Positions 10,870 to 23,606 of a stretch of 64,000 nucleotides of DNA are shown here, piece by piece (position 1 is the stretch's first letter; the number at the start of each line of letters is the position of its first letter). The notes below the pieces were generated by a model, which was not told the origin of the DNA, did not search any database, and saw only the letters and a list, made by a program, of their open reading frames with translations. Position numbers and translations under genes: made by a program. This DNA is from Henricia sp. BOLD:AAB3569 (Eukaryota > Echinodermata > Asteroidea > Spinulosida > Echinasteridae), in assembly GCA_037783545.1 (NCBI GenBank), contig JBBELK010000323.1:372001-436000 (forward strand), read 5' to 3'.

Positions 10870-12820
10870 TTTAGGACAAGTGCGCAATATAGAGAGTTTG
10901 GAGCATGCAAAATTTGAAGTTCGTCGGAACATTTTTCGACCTCCAAATTTGCCGACGTTTGGACCACACTTTGACCAAATTGCCGAGCCAAACTGGGGTG
11001 CGTCAACGACAGTCCGAAGGACTGAGCATGCGCACGACTCAGGAGTGCACCAAAGAGGTGTGTACAGACAGCCACGGTTTGCGTGAGCAGTCAGGAAGCC
11101 CCAACCCAGTTTTCCCTAAACTTTGAAATTTCTCTGCCATTTCCCGGCGAAAGTCTGTCAGTTTTTTAGGACAAGTGCGCAATATAGAGAGTTTGGAGCA
11201 TGCAAAATTTGAAGTTCGTTGGAACATTTTTCGACCTCCAAATTTGTCGACGTTTAGACCACACTTTGACCAAATTGCCGAGCCAAACTGGGGTGCGTCA
11301 ACGACAGTCCGAAGGACTGAGCATGCGCACGACTCAGGAGTACACCAAAGAGGTGTGTACAGACAGCCACGGTTTGCGTGAGCAGTCAGGAAGCCCCAAC
11401 CCAGTTTTCCCTAAACTTTGAAATTTCTCTTCCATTTCCCGGCGAAAGTCTGTCAATTTTTTAGGACAAGTGCGCAATATAGAGAGTTTGGAGCATGCAA
11501 AATTTGAAGTTCGTCGGAACATTTTTCGACCTCCAAATTTGTCGACGTTTGGACCACACTCTGTCCAAATTGCCGAGCCAAACTGGGGTGCGTCAACGAC
11601 AGTCCGAAGGACTGAGCATGCGCACGATTCAGGAGTACACCAAAGAGGTGTGTACAGACAGCCACGGTTTGCGTGAGCAGTCAGGAAGCCCCAACCCAGT
11701 TTTCCCTAAACTTTGAAATTTCTCTTCCATTTCCCGGCGAAAGTCTGTAATTTTTTTAGGACAAGTGCGCAATATAGAGAGTTTGGAGCATGCAAAATTT
11801 GAAGTTCGTCGGAACATTTTTCGACCTCCAAATTTGCCGACGTTTGGACCACACTTTGACCAAATTGCCGAGCCAAACTGGGGTGCGTCAACGACAGTCC
11901 GAAGGACTGAGCATGCGCACGACTCAGGAGTACACCAAAGAGGTGTGTACAGACAGCCACGGTTTGCGTGAGCAGTCAGGAAGCCCCAACCCAGTTTTCC
12001 CTAAACTTTGAAATTTCTCTTCCATTTCCCGGCGAAAGTCTGTCAATTTTTTAGGACAAGTGCGCAATATAGAGAGTTTGGAGCATGCAAAATTTGAAGT
12101 TCGTCGGAACATTTTTCGACCTCCAAATTTGCCGACGTTTGGACCACACTTTGACCAAATTGCCGAGCCAAACTGGGGTGCGTCAACGACAGTCCGAAGG
12201 ACTGAGCATGCGCACGACTCAGGAGTACACGAAAGAGGTGTGTACAGACAGCCACGGTTTGCGTGAGCAGTCAGGAAGCCCCAACCCAGTTTTCCCTAAA
12301 CTTTGAAATTTCTCTGCCATTTCCCGGCGAAAGTCTGTCAGTTTTTTAGGACAAGTGCGCAATATAGAGAGTTTGGAGCATGCAAAATTTGAAGTTCGTC
12401 GGAACATTTTTCGACCTCCAAATTTGTCGACGTTTAGACCACACTTTGACCAAATTGCCGAGCCAAACTGGGGTGCGTCAACGACAGTCCGAAGGACTGA
12501 GCATGCGCACGACTCAGGAGTACACCAAAGAGGTGTGTACAGACAGCCACGGTTTGCGTGAGCAGTCAGGAAGCCCCAACCCAGTTTTCCCTAAACTTTG
12601 AAATTTCTCTTCCATTTCCCGGCGAAAGTCTGTCAATTTTTTAGGACAAGTGCGCAATATAGAGAGTTTGGAGCATGCAAAATTTGAAGTTCGTCGGAAC
12701 ATTTTTCGACCTCCAAATTTGCCGACGTTTGGACCACACTTTGACCAAATTGCCGAGCCAAACTGGGGTGCGTCAACGACAGTCCGAAGGACTGAGCATG
12801 CGCACGACTCAGGAGTACAC
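9577..12820. repeat. Twelve-monomer-period block, copy 1 (11 monomers matched)
   Basis: It matches 13117-16360 at an offset of 3,540 bp. Ordered markers are GGTGAAAG (9672), ACAAGTACGC (about 9991), TTCCGGGCG, GCGGTGTGTC, CAGTAGTACACC (about 10747), GGAGTGCACC (about 11042), CGTTGGAAC (about 11217), CTCTGTCCAAA (about 11559), CACGATTC (about 11623), CTGTAATTTTTTTAGG (about 11745) and ACACGAAAG (about 12228). The match is bounded by ACACCAAAG/ACACGAAAG differences at 9576/13116 and 12821/16361. Confidence 0.87.
11470..11764. repeat. Hybrid-looking monomer: SalI subtype left half, common subtype right half
   Basis: The monomer carries GTCGAC (11541) but continues with GTTTGGACC rather than the GTTTAGACC that normally accompanies that site. 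It also has private changes CTCTGTCC and CACGATTC. The duplicate at 15010-15304 has the same features, so the event predates the 12-monomer duplication. Exchange or conversion between subtypes explains the first part. A simple back mutation at the A/G position cannot be excluded. Confidence 0.6.
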
Positions 12821-13116
12821 CAAAGAGGTGTGTACAGACAGCCACGGTTTGCGTGAGCAGTCAGGAAGCCCCAACCCAGTTTTCCCTAAACTTTGAAATT
12901 TCTCTTCCATTTCCCGGCGAAAGTCTGTCAATTTTTTAGGACAAGTGCGCAATATAGAGAGTTTGGAGCATGCAAAATTTGAAGTTCGTCGGAACATTTT
13001 TCGACCTCCAAATTTGCCGACGTTTGGACCACACTTTGACCAAATTGCCGAGCCAAACTGGGGTGCGTCAACGACAGTCCGAAGGACTGAGCATGCGCAC
13101 GACTCAGGAGTACACG

Positions 13117-16100
13117 AAAGAGGTGTGTACAGACAGCCACGGTTTGCGTGAGCAGTCAGGAAGCCCCAACCCAGTTTTCCCTAAACTTTGAAATTTCTCT
13201 TCCATTTCCCGGTGAAAGTCTGTCAATTTTTTAGGACAAGTGCGCAATATAGAGAGTTTGGAGCATGCAAAATTTGAAGTTCGTCGGAACATTTTTCGAC
13301 CTCCAAATTTGCCGACGTTTGGACCACACTTTGACCAAATTGCCGAGCCAAACTGGGGTGCGTCAACGACAGTCCGAAGGACTGAGCATGCGCACGACTC
13401 AGGAGTACACCAAAGAGGTGTGTACAGACAGCCACGGTTTGCGTGAGCAGTCAGGAAGCCCCAACCCAGTTTTCCCTAAACTTTGAAATTTCTCTGCCAT
13501 TTCCCGGCGAAAGTCTGTCAATTTTTTAGGACAAGTACGCAATATAGAGAGTTTGGAGCATGCAAAATTTGAAGTTCGTCGGAACATTTTTCGACCTCCA
13601 AATTTGCCGACGTTTGGACCACACTTTGACCAAATTGCCGAGCCAAACTGGGGTGCGTCAACGACAGTCCGAAGGACTGAGCATGCGCACGACTCAGGAG
13701 TACACCAAAGAGGTGTGTACAGACAGCCACGGTTTGCGTGAGCAGTCAGGAAGCCCCAACCCAGTTTTCCCTAAACTTTGAAATTTCTCTGCCATTTCCG
13801 GGCGAAAGTCTGTCAATTTTTTAGGACAAGTGCGCAATATAGAGAGTTTGGAGCATGCAAAATTTGAAGTTCGTCGGAACATTTTTCGACCTCCAAATTT
13901 GCCGACGTTTGGACCACACTTTGACCAAATTGCCGAGCCAAACTGCGGTGTGTCAACGACAGTCCGAAGGACTGAGCATGCGCACGACTCAGGAGTACAC
14001 CAAAGAGGTGTGTACAGACAGCCACGGTTTGCGTGAGCAGTCAGGAAGCCCCAACCCAGTTTTCCCTAAACTTTGAAATTTCTCTGCCATTTCCCGGCGA
14101 AAGTCTGTCAATTTTTTAGGACAAGTGCGCAATATAGAGAGTTTGGAGCATGCAAAATTTGAAGTTCGTCGGAACATTTTTCGACCTCCAAATTTGCCGA
14201 CGTTTGGACCACACTTTGACCAAATTGCCGAGCCAAACTGGGGTGCGTCAACGACAGTCCGAAGGACTGAGCATGCGCACGACTCAGTAGTACACCAAAG
14301 AGGTGTGTACAGACAGCCACGGTTTGCGTGAGCAGTCAGGAAGCCCCAACCCAGTTTTCCCTAAACTTTGAAATTTCTCTGCCATTTCCCGGCGAAAGTC
14401 TGTCAATTTTTTAGGACAAGTGCGCAATATAGAGAGTTTGGAGCATGCAAAATTTGAAGTTCGTCGGAACATTTTTCGACCTCCAAATTTGCCGACGTTT
14501 GGACCACACTTTGACCAAATTGCCGAGCCAAACTGGGGTGCGTCAACGACAGTCCGAAGGACTGAGCATGCGCACGACTCAGGAGTGCACCAAAGAGGTG
14601 TGTACAGACAGCCACGGTTTGCGTGAGCAGTCAGGAAGCCCCAACCCAGTTTTCCCTAAACTTTGAAATTTCTCTGCCATTTCCCGGCGAAAGTCTGTCA
14701 GTTTTTTAGGACAAGTGCGCAATATAGAGAGTTTGGAGCATGCAAAATTTGAAGTTCGTTGGAACATTTTTCGACCTCCAAATTTGTCGACGTTTAGACC
14801 ACACTTTGACCAAATTGCCGAGCCAAACTGGGGTGCGTCAACGACAGTCCGAAGGACTGAGCATGCGCACGACTCAGGAGTACACCAAAGAGGTGTGTAC
14901 AGACAGCCACGGTTTGCGTGAGCAGTCAGGAAGCCCCAACCCAGTTTTCCCTAAACTTTGAAATTTCTCTTCCATTTCCCGGCGAAAGTCTGTCAATTTT
15001 TTAGGACAAGTGCGCAATATAGAGAGTTTGGAGCATGCAAAATTTGAAGTTCGTCGGAACATTTTTCGACCTCCAAATTTGTCGACGTTTGGACCACACT
15101 CTGTCCAAATTGCCGAGCCAAACTGGGGTGCGTCAACGACAGTCCGAAGGACTGAGCATGCGCACGATTCAGGAGTACACCAAAGAGGTGTGTACAGACA
15201 GCCACGGTTTGCGTGAGCAGTCAGGAAGCCCCAACCCAGTTTTCCCTAAACTTTGAAATTTCTCTTCCATTTCCCGGCGAAAGTCTGTAATTTTTTTAGG
15301 ACAAGTGCGCAATATAGAGAGTTTGGAGCATGCAAAATTTGAAGTTCGTCGGAACATTTTTCGACCTCCAAATTTGCCGACGTTTGGACCACACTTTGAC
15401 CAAATTGCCGAGCCAAACTGGGGTGCGTCAACGACAGTCCGAAGGACTGAGCATGCGCACGACTCAGGAGTACACCAAAGAGGTGTGTACAGACAGCCAC
15501 GGTTTGCGTGAGCAGTCAGGAAGCCCCAACCCAGTTTTCCCTAAACTTTGAAATTTCTCTTCCATTTCCCGGCGAAAGTCTGTCAATTTTTTAGGACAAG
15601 TGCGCAATATAGAGAGTTTGGAGCATGCAAAATTTGAAGTTCGTCGGAACATTTTTCGACCTCCAAATTTGCCGACGTTTGGACCACACTTTGACCAAAT
15701 TGCCGAGCCAAACTGGGGTGCGTCAACGACAGTCCGAAGGACTGAGCATGCGCACGACTCAGGAGTACACGAAAGAGGTGTGTACAGACAGCCACGGTTT
15801 GCGTGAGCAGTCAGGAAGCCCCAACCCAGTTTTCCCTAAACTTTGAAATTTCTCTGCCATTTCCCGGCGAAAGTCTGTCAGTTTTTTAGGACAAGTGCGC
15901 AATATAGAGAGTTTGGAGCATGCAAAATTTGAAGTTCGTCGGAACATTTTTCGACCTCCAAATTTGTCGACGTTTAGACCACACTTTGACCAAATTGCCG
16001 AGCCAAACTGGGGTGCGTCAACGACAGTCCGAAGGACTGAGCATGCGCACGACTCAGGAGTACACCAAAGAGGTGTGTACAGACAGCCACGGTTTGCGTG

Positions 16101-16360
16101 AGCAGTCAGGAAGCCCCAACCCAGTTTTCCCTAAACTTTGAAATTTCTCTTCCATTTCCCGGCGAAAGTCTGTCAATTTTTTAGGACAAGTGCGCAATAT
16201 AGAGAGTTTGGAGCATGCAAAATTTGAAGTTCGTCGGAACATTTTTCGACCTCCAAATTTGCCGACGTTTGGACCACACTTTGACCAAATTGCCGAGCCA
16301 AACTGGGGTGCGTCAACGACAGTCCGAAGGACTGAGCATGCGCACGACTCAGGAGTACAC
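13117..16360. repeat. Twelve-monomer-period block, copy 2
   Basis: It repeats the ordered marker set of 9577-12820: GGTGAAAG at 13212, ACAAGTACGC near 13531, GGAGTGCACC near 14582, CTCTGTCCAAA near 15099, CTGTAATTTTTTTAGG near 15285 and ACACGAAAG near 15768. I noticed no differences inside the matched part, which suggests a recent duplication or an assembly repeat that should be verified with long reads. Confidence 0.87.
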
Positions 16361-18497
16361 GAAAGAGGTGTGTACAGACAGCCACGGTTTGCGTGAGCAG
16401 TCAGGAAGCCCCAACCCAGTTTTCCCTAAACTTTGAAATTTCTCTGCCATTTCCCGGCGAAAGTCTGTCAGTTTTTTAGGACAAGTGCGCAATATATAGA
16501 GTTTGGAGCATGCAAAATTTGAAGTTCGTCGGAACATTTTTCGACCTCCAAATTTGTCGACGTTTAGACCACACTTTGACCAAATTGCCGAGCCAAACTG
16601 GGGTGCGTCAACGACAGTCCGAAGGACTGAGCATGCGCACGACTCAGGAGTACACCAAAGAGGTGTGTACAGACAGCCACGGTTTGCGTGAGCAGTCAGG
16701 AAGCCCCAACCCAGTTTTCCCTAAACTTTGAAATTTCTCTTCCATTTCCCGGCGAAAGTCTGTCAATTTTTTAGGACAAGTGCGCAATATAGAGAGTTTG
16801 GAGCATGCAAAATTTGAAGTTCGTCGGAACATTTTTCGACCTCCAAATTTGCCGACGTTTGGACCACACTTTGACCAAATTGCCGAGCCAAACTGGGGTG
16901 CGTCAACGACAGTCCGAAGGACTGAGCATGCGCACGACTCAGGAGTACACCAAAGAGGTGTGTACAGACAGCCACGGTTTGCGTGAGCAGTCAGGAAGCC
17001 CCAACCCAGTTTTCACTAAACTTTGAAATTTCTCTGCCATTTCCCGGCGAAAGTCTGTCAATTTTTTAGGACAAGTGCGCAATATAGAGAGTTTGGAGCA
17101 TGCAAAATTTGAAGTTCGTCGGAACATTTTTCGACCTCCAAATTTGCCGACGTTTGGACCACACTTTGACCAAATTGCCGAGCCAAACTGGGGTGCGTCA
17201 ACGACAGTCCCAAGGACTGAGCATGCGCACGACTCAGGAGTACACCAAAGAGGTGTGTACAGACAGCCACGGTTTGCGTGAGCAGTCAGGAAGCCCCAAC
17301 CCAGTTTTCCCTAAACTTTGAAATTTCTCTGCCATTTCCCGGCGAAAGTCTGTCAATTTTTTAGGACAAGTGCGCAATATAGAGAGTTTGGAGCATGCAA
17401 AATTTGAAGTTTGTCGGAACATTTTTCGACCTCCAAATTTGCCGACGTTTGGACCACACTTTGACCAAATTGCCGAGCCAAACTGGGGTACGTCAACGAC
17501 AGTCCGAAGGACTGAGCATGCGCACGACTCAGGAGTACACCAAAGAGGTGTGTACAGACAGCCACGGTTTGCGTGAGCAGTCAGGCAGCCCCAACCCAGT
17601 TTTCCCTAAACTTTTAAATTTCTCTTCCATTTCCCGGCGAAAGTCTGTCAATTTTTTAGGACAAGTGCGCAATATAGAGAGTTTGGAGCATGCAAAATTT
17701 GAAGTTCGTCGGAACATTTTTCGACCTCCAAATTTGCCGACGTTTGGACCACACTTTGACCAAATTGCCGAGCCAAACTGGGGTGCGTCAACGACAGTCC
17801 GAAGGACTGAGCATGCGCACGACTCAGGAGTACACCAAAGAGGTGTGTACAGACAGCCACGGTTTTCGTGAGCAGTCAGGAAGCCCCAACCCAGTTTTCC
17901 CTAAACTTTGAAATTTCTCTGCCATTTCCCGGCGAAAGTCTGTCAATTTTGTAGGACAAGTGCGCAATATAGAGAGTTTGGAGAATGCAAAATTTGAAGT
18001 TCGTCGGAACATTTTTCGACCTCCAAATTTGCCGACGTTTGGACCACACTTTGACCAAATTGCCGAGCCAAACTGGGGTGCGAAGGACTGAGCATGCGCA
18101 CGACTCAGGAGTACACCAAAGAGGTGTGTACAGACAGCCACGGTTTGCGCGAGCAGTCAGGAAGCCCCAACCCAGTTTTCCCTAAACTTTGAAATTTATC
18201 TGCCATTTCCCGGCGAAAGTCTGTCAATTTTTTAGGACAAGTGCGCAATATAGAGAGTTTGGAGCATGCAAAATTTGAAGTTCGTCGGAACATTTTTCGA
18301 CCTCCAAATTTGCCGACGTTTGGACCACACTTTGACCAAATTGCCGAGCCAAACTGGGGTGCGTCAACGACAGTCCGAAGGACTGAGCATGCGCACGACT
18401 CAGGAGTACACCAAAGAGGTGTGTACAGACAGCCACGGTTTGCGTGAGCAGTCAGGAAGCCCCAACCCAGTTTTCACTAAACTTTGAAATTTCTCTG
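16361..18497. repeat. Diverged monomers at a domain boundary
   Basis: This stretch of about seven monomers has more private changes than its neighbours. Examples are ATATATAG (about 16492), GTCCCAAGG (about 17207), AGTTTGTCGG (about 17408), GGGTACGTC (about 17487), CAGGCAGCC (about 17583), CTTTTAAATTT (about 17610), GGTTTTCGTG (about 17862), TTTTGTAGG (about 17947), GAGAATGC (about 17982) and AAATTTATCTG (about 18192). It also contains a 281-bp monomer. It separates the 12-monomer domain from the 4-monomer domain and looks less homogenised. Confidence 0.7.
17960..18240. repeat. 281-bp monomer with a 14-bp deletion
   Basis: At 18076-18087 GTGCG joins directly to AAGGACTG. The 14 bp between them in other monomers are missing. 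The lost segment is flanked by CG on both sides, consistent with slippage or microhomology repair. The deletion removes the left arm of the CAGTCC/GGACTG hairpin, and this is the only monomer in the window I saw with this change. Confidence 0.9.
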
Positions 18498-21151
18498 CCA
18501 TTTCCCGGCGAAAGTCTGTCAATTTTTTAGGACAAGTGCGCAATATAGAGAGTTTGGAGCATGCAAAATTTGAAGTTCGTCGGAACATTTTTCGACCTCC
18601 AAATTTGCCGACGTTTGGACCACACTTTGACCAAATTGCCGAGCCAAACTGGGGTGCGTCAACGACAGTCCGAAGGACTGAGCATGCGCACGACTCAGGA
18701 GTACACCAAAGAGGTGTGTACAGACAGCCACGGTTTGCGTGAGCAGTCAGGAAGCCCCAACCCAGTTTTCCCTAAACTTTGAAATTTCTCTTCCATTTCC
18801 CGGCGAAAGTCTGTCAATTTTTTAGGACAAGTGCGCAATATAGAGAGTTTGGAGCATGCAAAATTTGAAGTTCGTCGGAACATTTTTCGACCTCCAAATT
18901 TGCCGACGTTTGGACCACACTTTGACCAAATTGCCGAGCCAAACTGGGGTGCGTCAACGACAGTCCGAAGGACTGAGCATGCGCACGACTCAGGAGTACA
19001 CCAAAGAGGTGTGTACAGACAGCCACGGTTTGCGTGAGCAGTCAGGAAGCCCCAACCCAGTTTTCCCTAAACTTTGAAATTTCTCTGCCATTTCCCGGCG
19101 AAAGTCTGTCAGTTTTTTAGGACAAGTGCGCAATATAGAGAGTTTGGAGCATGCAAAATTTGAAGTTCGTCGTAACATTTTTCGACCTCCAAATTTGTCG
19201 ACGTTTAGACCACACTTTGACCAAATTGCCGAGCCAAACTGGGGTGCGTCAACGACAGTCCGAAGGACTGAGCATGCGCACGACTCAGGAGTACACCAAA
19301 GAGGTGTGTACAGACAGCCACGGTTTGCGTGAGCAGTCAGGAAGCCCCAACCCAGTTTTCCCTAAACTTTGAAATTTCTCTTCCATTTCCCGGCGAAAGT
19401 CTGTCAATTTTTTAGGACAAGTGCGCAATATAGAGAGTTTGGAGCATGCAAAATTTGAAGTTCGTCGGAACATTTTTCGACCTCCAAATTTGCCGACGTT
19501 TGGACCACACTTTGACCAAATTGCCGAGCCAAACTGGGGTGCGTCAACGACAGTCCGAAGGACTGAGCATGCGCACGACTCAGGAGTACACCAAAGAGGT
19601 GTGTACAGACAGCCACGGTTTGCGTGAGCAGTCAGGAAGCCCCAACCCAGTTTTCCCTAAACTTTGAAATTTCTCTTCCATTTCCCGGCGAAAGTCTGTC
19701 AATTTTTTAGGACAAGTGCGCAATATAGAGAGTTTGGAGCATGCAAAATTTGAAGTTCGTCGGAACATTTTTCGACCTCCAAATTTGCCGACGTTTGGAC
19801 CACACTTTGACCAAATTGCCGAGCCAAACTGGGGTGCGTCAACGACAGTCCGAAGGACTGAGCATGCGCACGACTCAGGAGTACACCAAAGAGGTGTGTA
19901 CAGACAGCCACGGTTTGCGTGAGCAGTCAGGAAGCCCCAACCCAGTTTTCCCTAAACTTTGAAATTTCTCTTCCATTTCCCGGCGAAAGTCTGTCAATTT
20001 TTTAGGACAAGTGCGCAATATAGAGAGTTTGGAGCATGCAAAATTTGAAGTTCGTCGGAACATTTTTCGACCTCCAAATTTGCCGACGTTTGGACCACAC
20101 TTTGACCAAATTGCCGAGCCAAACTGGGGTGCGTCAACGACAGTCCGAAGGACTGAGCATGCGCACGACTCAGGAGTACACCAAAGAGGTGTGTACAGAC
20201 AGCCACGGTTTGCGTGAGCAGTCAGGAAGCCCCAACCCAGTTTTCCCTAAACTTTGAAATTTCTCTGCCATTTCCCGGCGAAAGTCTGTCAGTTTTTTAG
20301 GACAAGTGCGCAATATAGAGAGTTTGGAGCATGCAAAATTTGAAGTTCGTCGTAACATTTTTCGACCTCCAAATTTGTCGACGTTTAGACCACACTTTGA
20401 CCAAATTGCCGAGCCAAACTGGGGTGCGTCAACGACAGTCCGAAGGACTGAGCATGCGCACGACTCAGGAGTACACCAAAGAGGTGTGTACAGACAGCCA
20501 CGGTTTGCGTGAGCAGTCAGGAAGCCCCAACCCAGTTTTCCCTAAACTTTGAAATTTCTCTTCCATTTCCCGGCGAAAGTCTGTCAATTTTTTAGGACAA
20601 GTGCGCAATATAGAGAGTTTGGAGCATGCAAAATTTGAAGTTCGTCGGAACATTTTTCGACCTCCAAATTTGCCGACGTTTGGACCACACTTTGACCAAA
20701 TTGCCGAGCCAAACTGGGGTGCGTCAACGACAGTCCGAAGGACTGAGCATGCGCACGACTCAGGAGTACACCAAAGAGGTGTGTACAGACAGCCACGGTT
20801 TGCGTGAGCAGTCAGGAAGCCCCAACCCAGTTTTCCCTAAACTTTGAAATTTCTCTTCCATTTCCCGGCGAAAGTCTGTCAATTTTTTAGGACAAGTGCG
20901 CAATATAGAGAGTTTGGAGCATGCAAAATTTGAAGTTCGTCGGAACATTTTTCGACCTCCAAATTTGCCGACGTTTGGACCACACTTTGACCAAATTGCC
21001 GAGCCAAACTGGGGTGCGTCAACGACAGTCCGAAGGACTGAGCATGCGCACGACTCAGGAGTACACCAAAGAGGTGTGTACAGACAGCCACGGTTTGCGT
21101 GAGCAGTCAGGAAGCCCCAACCCAGTTTTCCCTAAACTTTGAAATTTCTCT
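18498..21151. repeat. Four-monomer higher-order repeat, 1,180 bp, about 2.25 copies
   Basis: The segment 18498-19971 matches 19678-21151 at an offset of 1,180 bp. The unit has one SalI-subtype monomer carrying CGTAACATTT (near 19171 and 20351) and three monomers of the common type ending in TCTCTTCC. The CGTAACATTT monomer is also found at 4685 and 9405, so the unit was seeded from the same ancestral block. Confidence 0.85.
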
Positions 21152-22457
21152 GCCATTTCCCGGCGAAAGTCTGTCAATTTTTTAGGACAAGTACGCAATA
21201 TAGAGAGTTTGGAGCATGCAAAATTTGAAGTTCGTCGGAACATTTTTCGACCTCCAAATTTGCCGACGTTTGGACCACACTTTGACCAAATTGCCGAGCC
21301 AAACTGGGGTGCGTCAACGACAGTCCGAAGGACTGAGCATGCGCACGACTCAGGAGTACAGCAAAGAGGTGTGTACAGACAGCCACGGTTTGCGTGAGCA
21401 GTCAGGAAGCCCCAACCCAGTTTTCCCTAAACTTTGAAATTTCTCTGCCATTTCCGGGCGAAAGTCTGTCAATTTTTTAGGACAAGTGCGCAATATAGAG
21501 AGTTTGGAGCATGCAAAATTTGAAGTTCGTCGGAACATTTTTCGACCTCCAAATTTGCCGACGTTTGGACCACACTTTGACCAAATTGCCGAGCCAAACT
21601 GCGGTGTGTCAACGACAGTCCGAAGGACTGAGCATGCGCACGACTCAGGAGTACACCAAAGAGGTGTGTACAGACAGCCACGGTTTGCGTGAGCAGTCAG
21701 GAAGCCCCAACCCAGTTTTCCCTAAACTTTGAAATTTCTCTGCCATTTCCCGGCGAAAGTCTGTCAATTTTTTAGGACAAGTGCGCAATATAGAGAGTTT
21801 GGAGCATGCAAAATTTGAAGTTCGTCGGAACATTTTTCGACCTCCAAATTTGCCGACGTTTGGACCACACTTTGACCAAATTGCCGAGCCAAACTGGGGT
21901 GCGTCAACGACAGTCCGAAGGACTGAGCATGCGCACGACTCAGGAGTACACCAAAGAGGTGTGTACAGACAGCCACGGTTTGCGTGAGCAGTCAGGAAGC
22001 CCCAACCCAGTTTTCCCTAAACTTTGAAATTTCTCTGCCATTTCCCGGCGAAAGTCTGTCAATTTTTTAGGACAAGTGCGCAATATAGAGAGTTTGGAGC
22101 ATGCAAAATTTGAAGTTCGTCGGAACATTTTTCGACCTCCAAATTTGCCGACGTTTGGACCACACTTTGACCAAATTGCCGAGCCAAACTGGGGTGCGTC
22201 AACGACAGTCCGAAGGACTGAGCATGCGCACGACTCAGGAGTACACCAAAGAGGTGTGTACAGACAGCCACGGTTTGCGTGAGCAGTCAGGAAGCCCCAA
22301 CCCAGTTTTCCCTAAACTTTGAAATTTCTCTGCCATTTCCCGGCGAAAGTCTGTCAGTTTTTTAGGACAAGTGCGCAATATAGAGAGTTTGGAGCATGCA
22401 AAATTTGAAGTTCGTCGGAACATTTTTCGACCTCCAAATTTGTCGACGTTTAGACCA
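21152..22457. repeat. Monomers shared with the 5.2-5.9 kb block
   Basis: ACAAGTACGC (about 21187), TTCCGGGCG (about 21453) and GCGGTGTGTC (about 21601) occur in the same order and spacing as at 5271, 5536 and 5685, as well as near 9991 and 13531. This is therefore a fourth, partial copy. It carries a private GTACAGCAAAG (about 21357). The last SalI-subtype monomer of the window (GTCGAC at 22442) ends the stretch. Confidence 0.75.
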
Positions 22458-23606
22458 TACTTTGACCAAATTGCCGAGCCAAACTGGGGTGCGTCAACGA
22501 CAGTCCGAAGGACTGAGCATGCGCACGACTCAGGAGTACACCAAAGAGGTGTGTACAGACAGCCACGGTTTGCGTGAGCAGTCAGGAAGCCCCAACCCAG
22601 TTTTCCCTAAACTTTGAAATTTCTCTTCCATTTCCCGGCGAAAGTCTGTCAATTTTTTAGGACAAGTGCGCAATATAGAGAGTTTGGAGCATGCAAAATT
22701 TGAAGTTCGTCGGAACATTTTTCGACCTCCAAATTTGCCGACGTTTGGACCACACTTTGTCCAAATTGCCGAGCCAAACTGGGGTGCGTCAACGACAGTC
22801 CGAAGGACTGAGCATGCGCACGATTCAGGAGTACACCAAAGAGGTGTGTACAGACAGCCACGGTTTGCGCGAGCAGTCAGGAAGCCCCAATCCAGTTTTC
22901 CCTAAACTTTGAAATTTCTCTGCCATTTCCCGGCGAAAGTCTATCAATTTTTTAGGACAAGTGCGCAATATAGAGAGTTTGGAGCATGCAAAATTTGAAG
23001 TTCGTCGGAACATTTTTCAACCTCCAAATTTGCCGACGTTTGGACCACACTTTGACCAAATTGCCGAGCCAAACTGGGGTGCGTCAACGACAGTCCGAAG
23101 GACTGAGCATGCGCACGACTCAGGAGTACACCAAAGATGTGTACAGACAGCCACGGTTTGCGTGAGCAAACCGTGGCTGTCTGTTTTCCCTAAACTTTGA
23201 AATTTCTCTGCCATTTCCCGGCGAAAGTCTGTCAATTTTTTAGGACAAGTGCGCAATATAGAGAGTTTGGAGCATGCAAAATTTGAAGTTCGTCGGAACA
23301 TTTTTCGACCTCCAAATTTGCCGACGTTTGGACCACACTTTGACCAAATTGCCGAGCCAAACTGGGGTGCGTCAACGACAGTCCGAACGACTGAGCATGC
23401 GCACGACTCAGGAGTACACCAAAGAGGTGTGTACAGACAGCCATGGTTTGCGTGAGCAGTCAGGAAGCCCCAACCCAGTTTTCCCTAAACTTTGAAATTT
23501 CTCTGCCATTTCCCGGCAAAAGTCTGTCAATTTTTTAGGACAAGTGCGCAATATAGAGAGTTTGGAGCATGCAAAATTTGAAGTTCGTCGGAACATTTTT
23601 CGACCT
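22458..23606. repeat. Block containing the fold-back monomer, copy 1
   Basis: It matches 24811-25959 at an offset of 2,353 bp (8 monomers minus 7 bp). Shared markers are CTTTGTCC (about 22755), CACGATTC (about 22819), GCGCGAGC (about 22867), CCCCAATCC (about 22885), GTCTATCAA (about 22939), TTTTTCAACC (about 23024), the 19-bp palindrome, GAACGACTG (about 23386) and GCCATGG (about 23441). The match ends at 23607, where this copy has CGACCTGCAA. Confidence 0.85.
23143..23184. repeat. Perfect 19-bp inverted repeat created in a monomer, copy 1
   Basis: Positions 23143-23161 are the exact reverse complement of 23166-23184, with a 4-nt loop GTGA. The left arm is normal satellite sequence. The right arm replaces 20 bp of the usual monomer (from GTCAGGAAG to AACCCAG) with 15 bp copied in inverted orientation. 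Two bases are also missing just upstream (AAAGATGTG instead of AAAGAGGTGTG). The monomer is 288 bp. The ordinary sequence already has TGC-GTGA-GCA here, a 3-bp pairing that could prime fold-back synthesis. Confidence 0.9.

Noticed and set aside
13117-16360. Claim that near-identical blocks prove recent biological amplification
   Set aside because: Apparent identity of multi-kilobase copies can also come from misassembly of a satellite. Without read support I report the duplications but not their age as fact.
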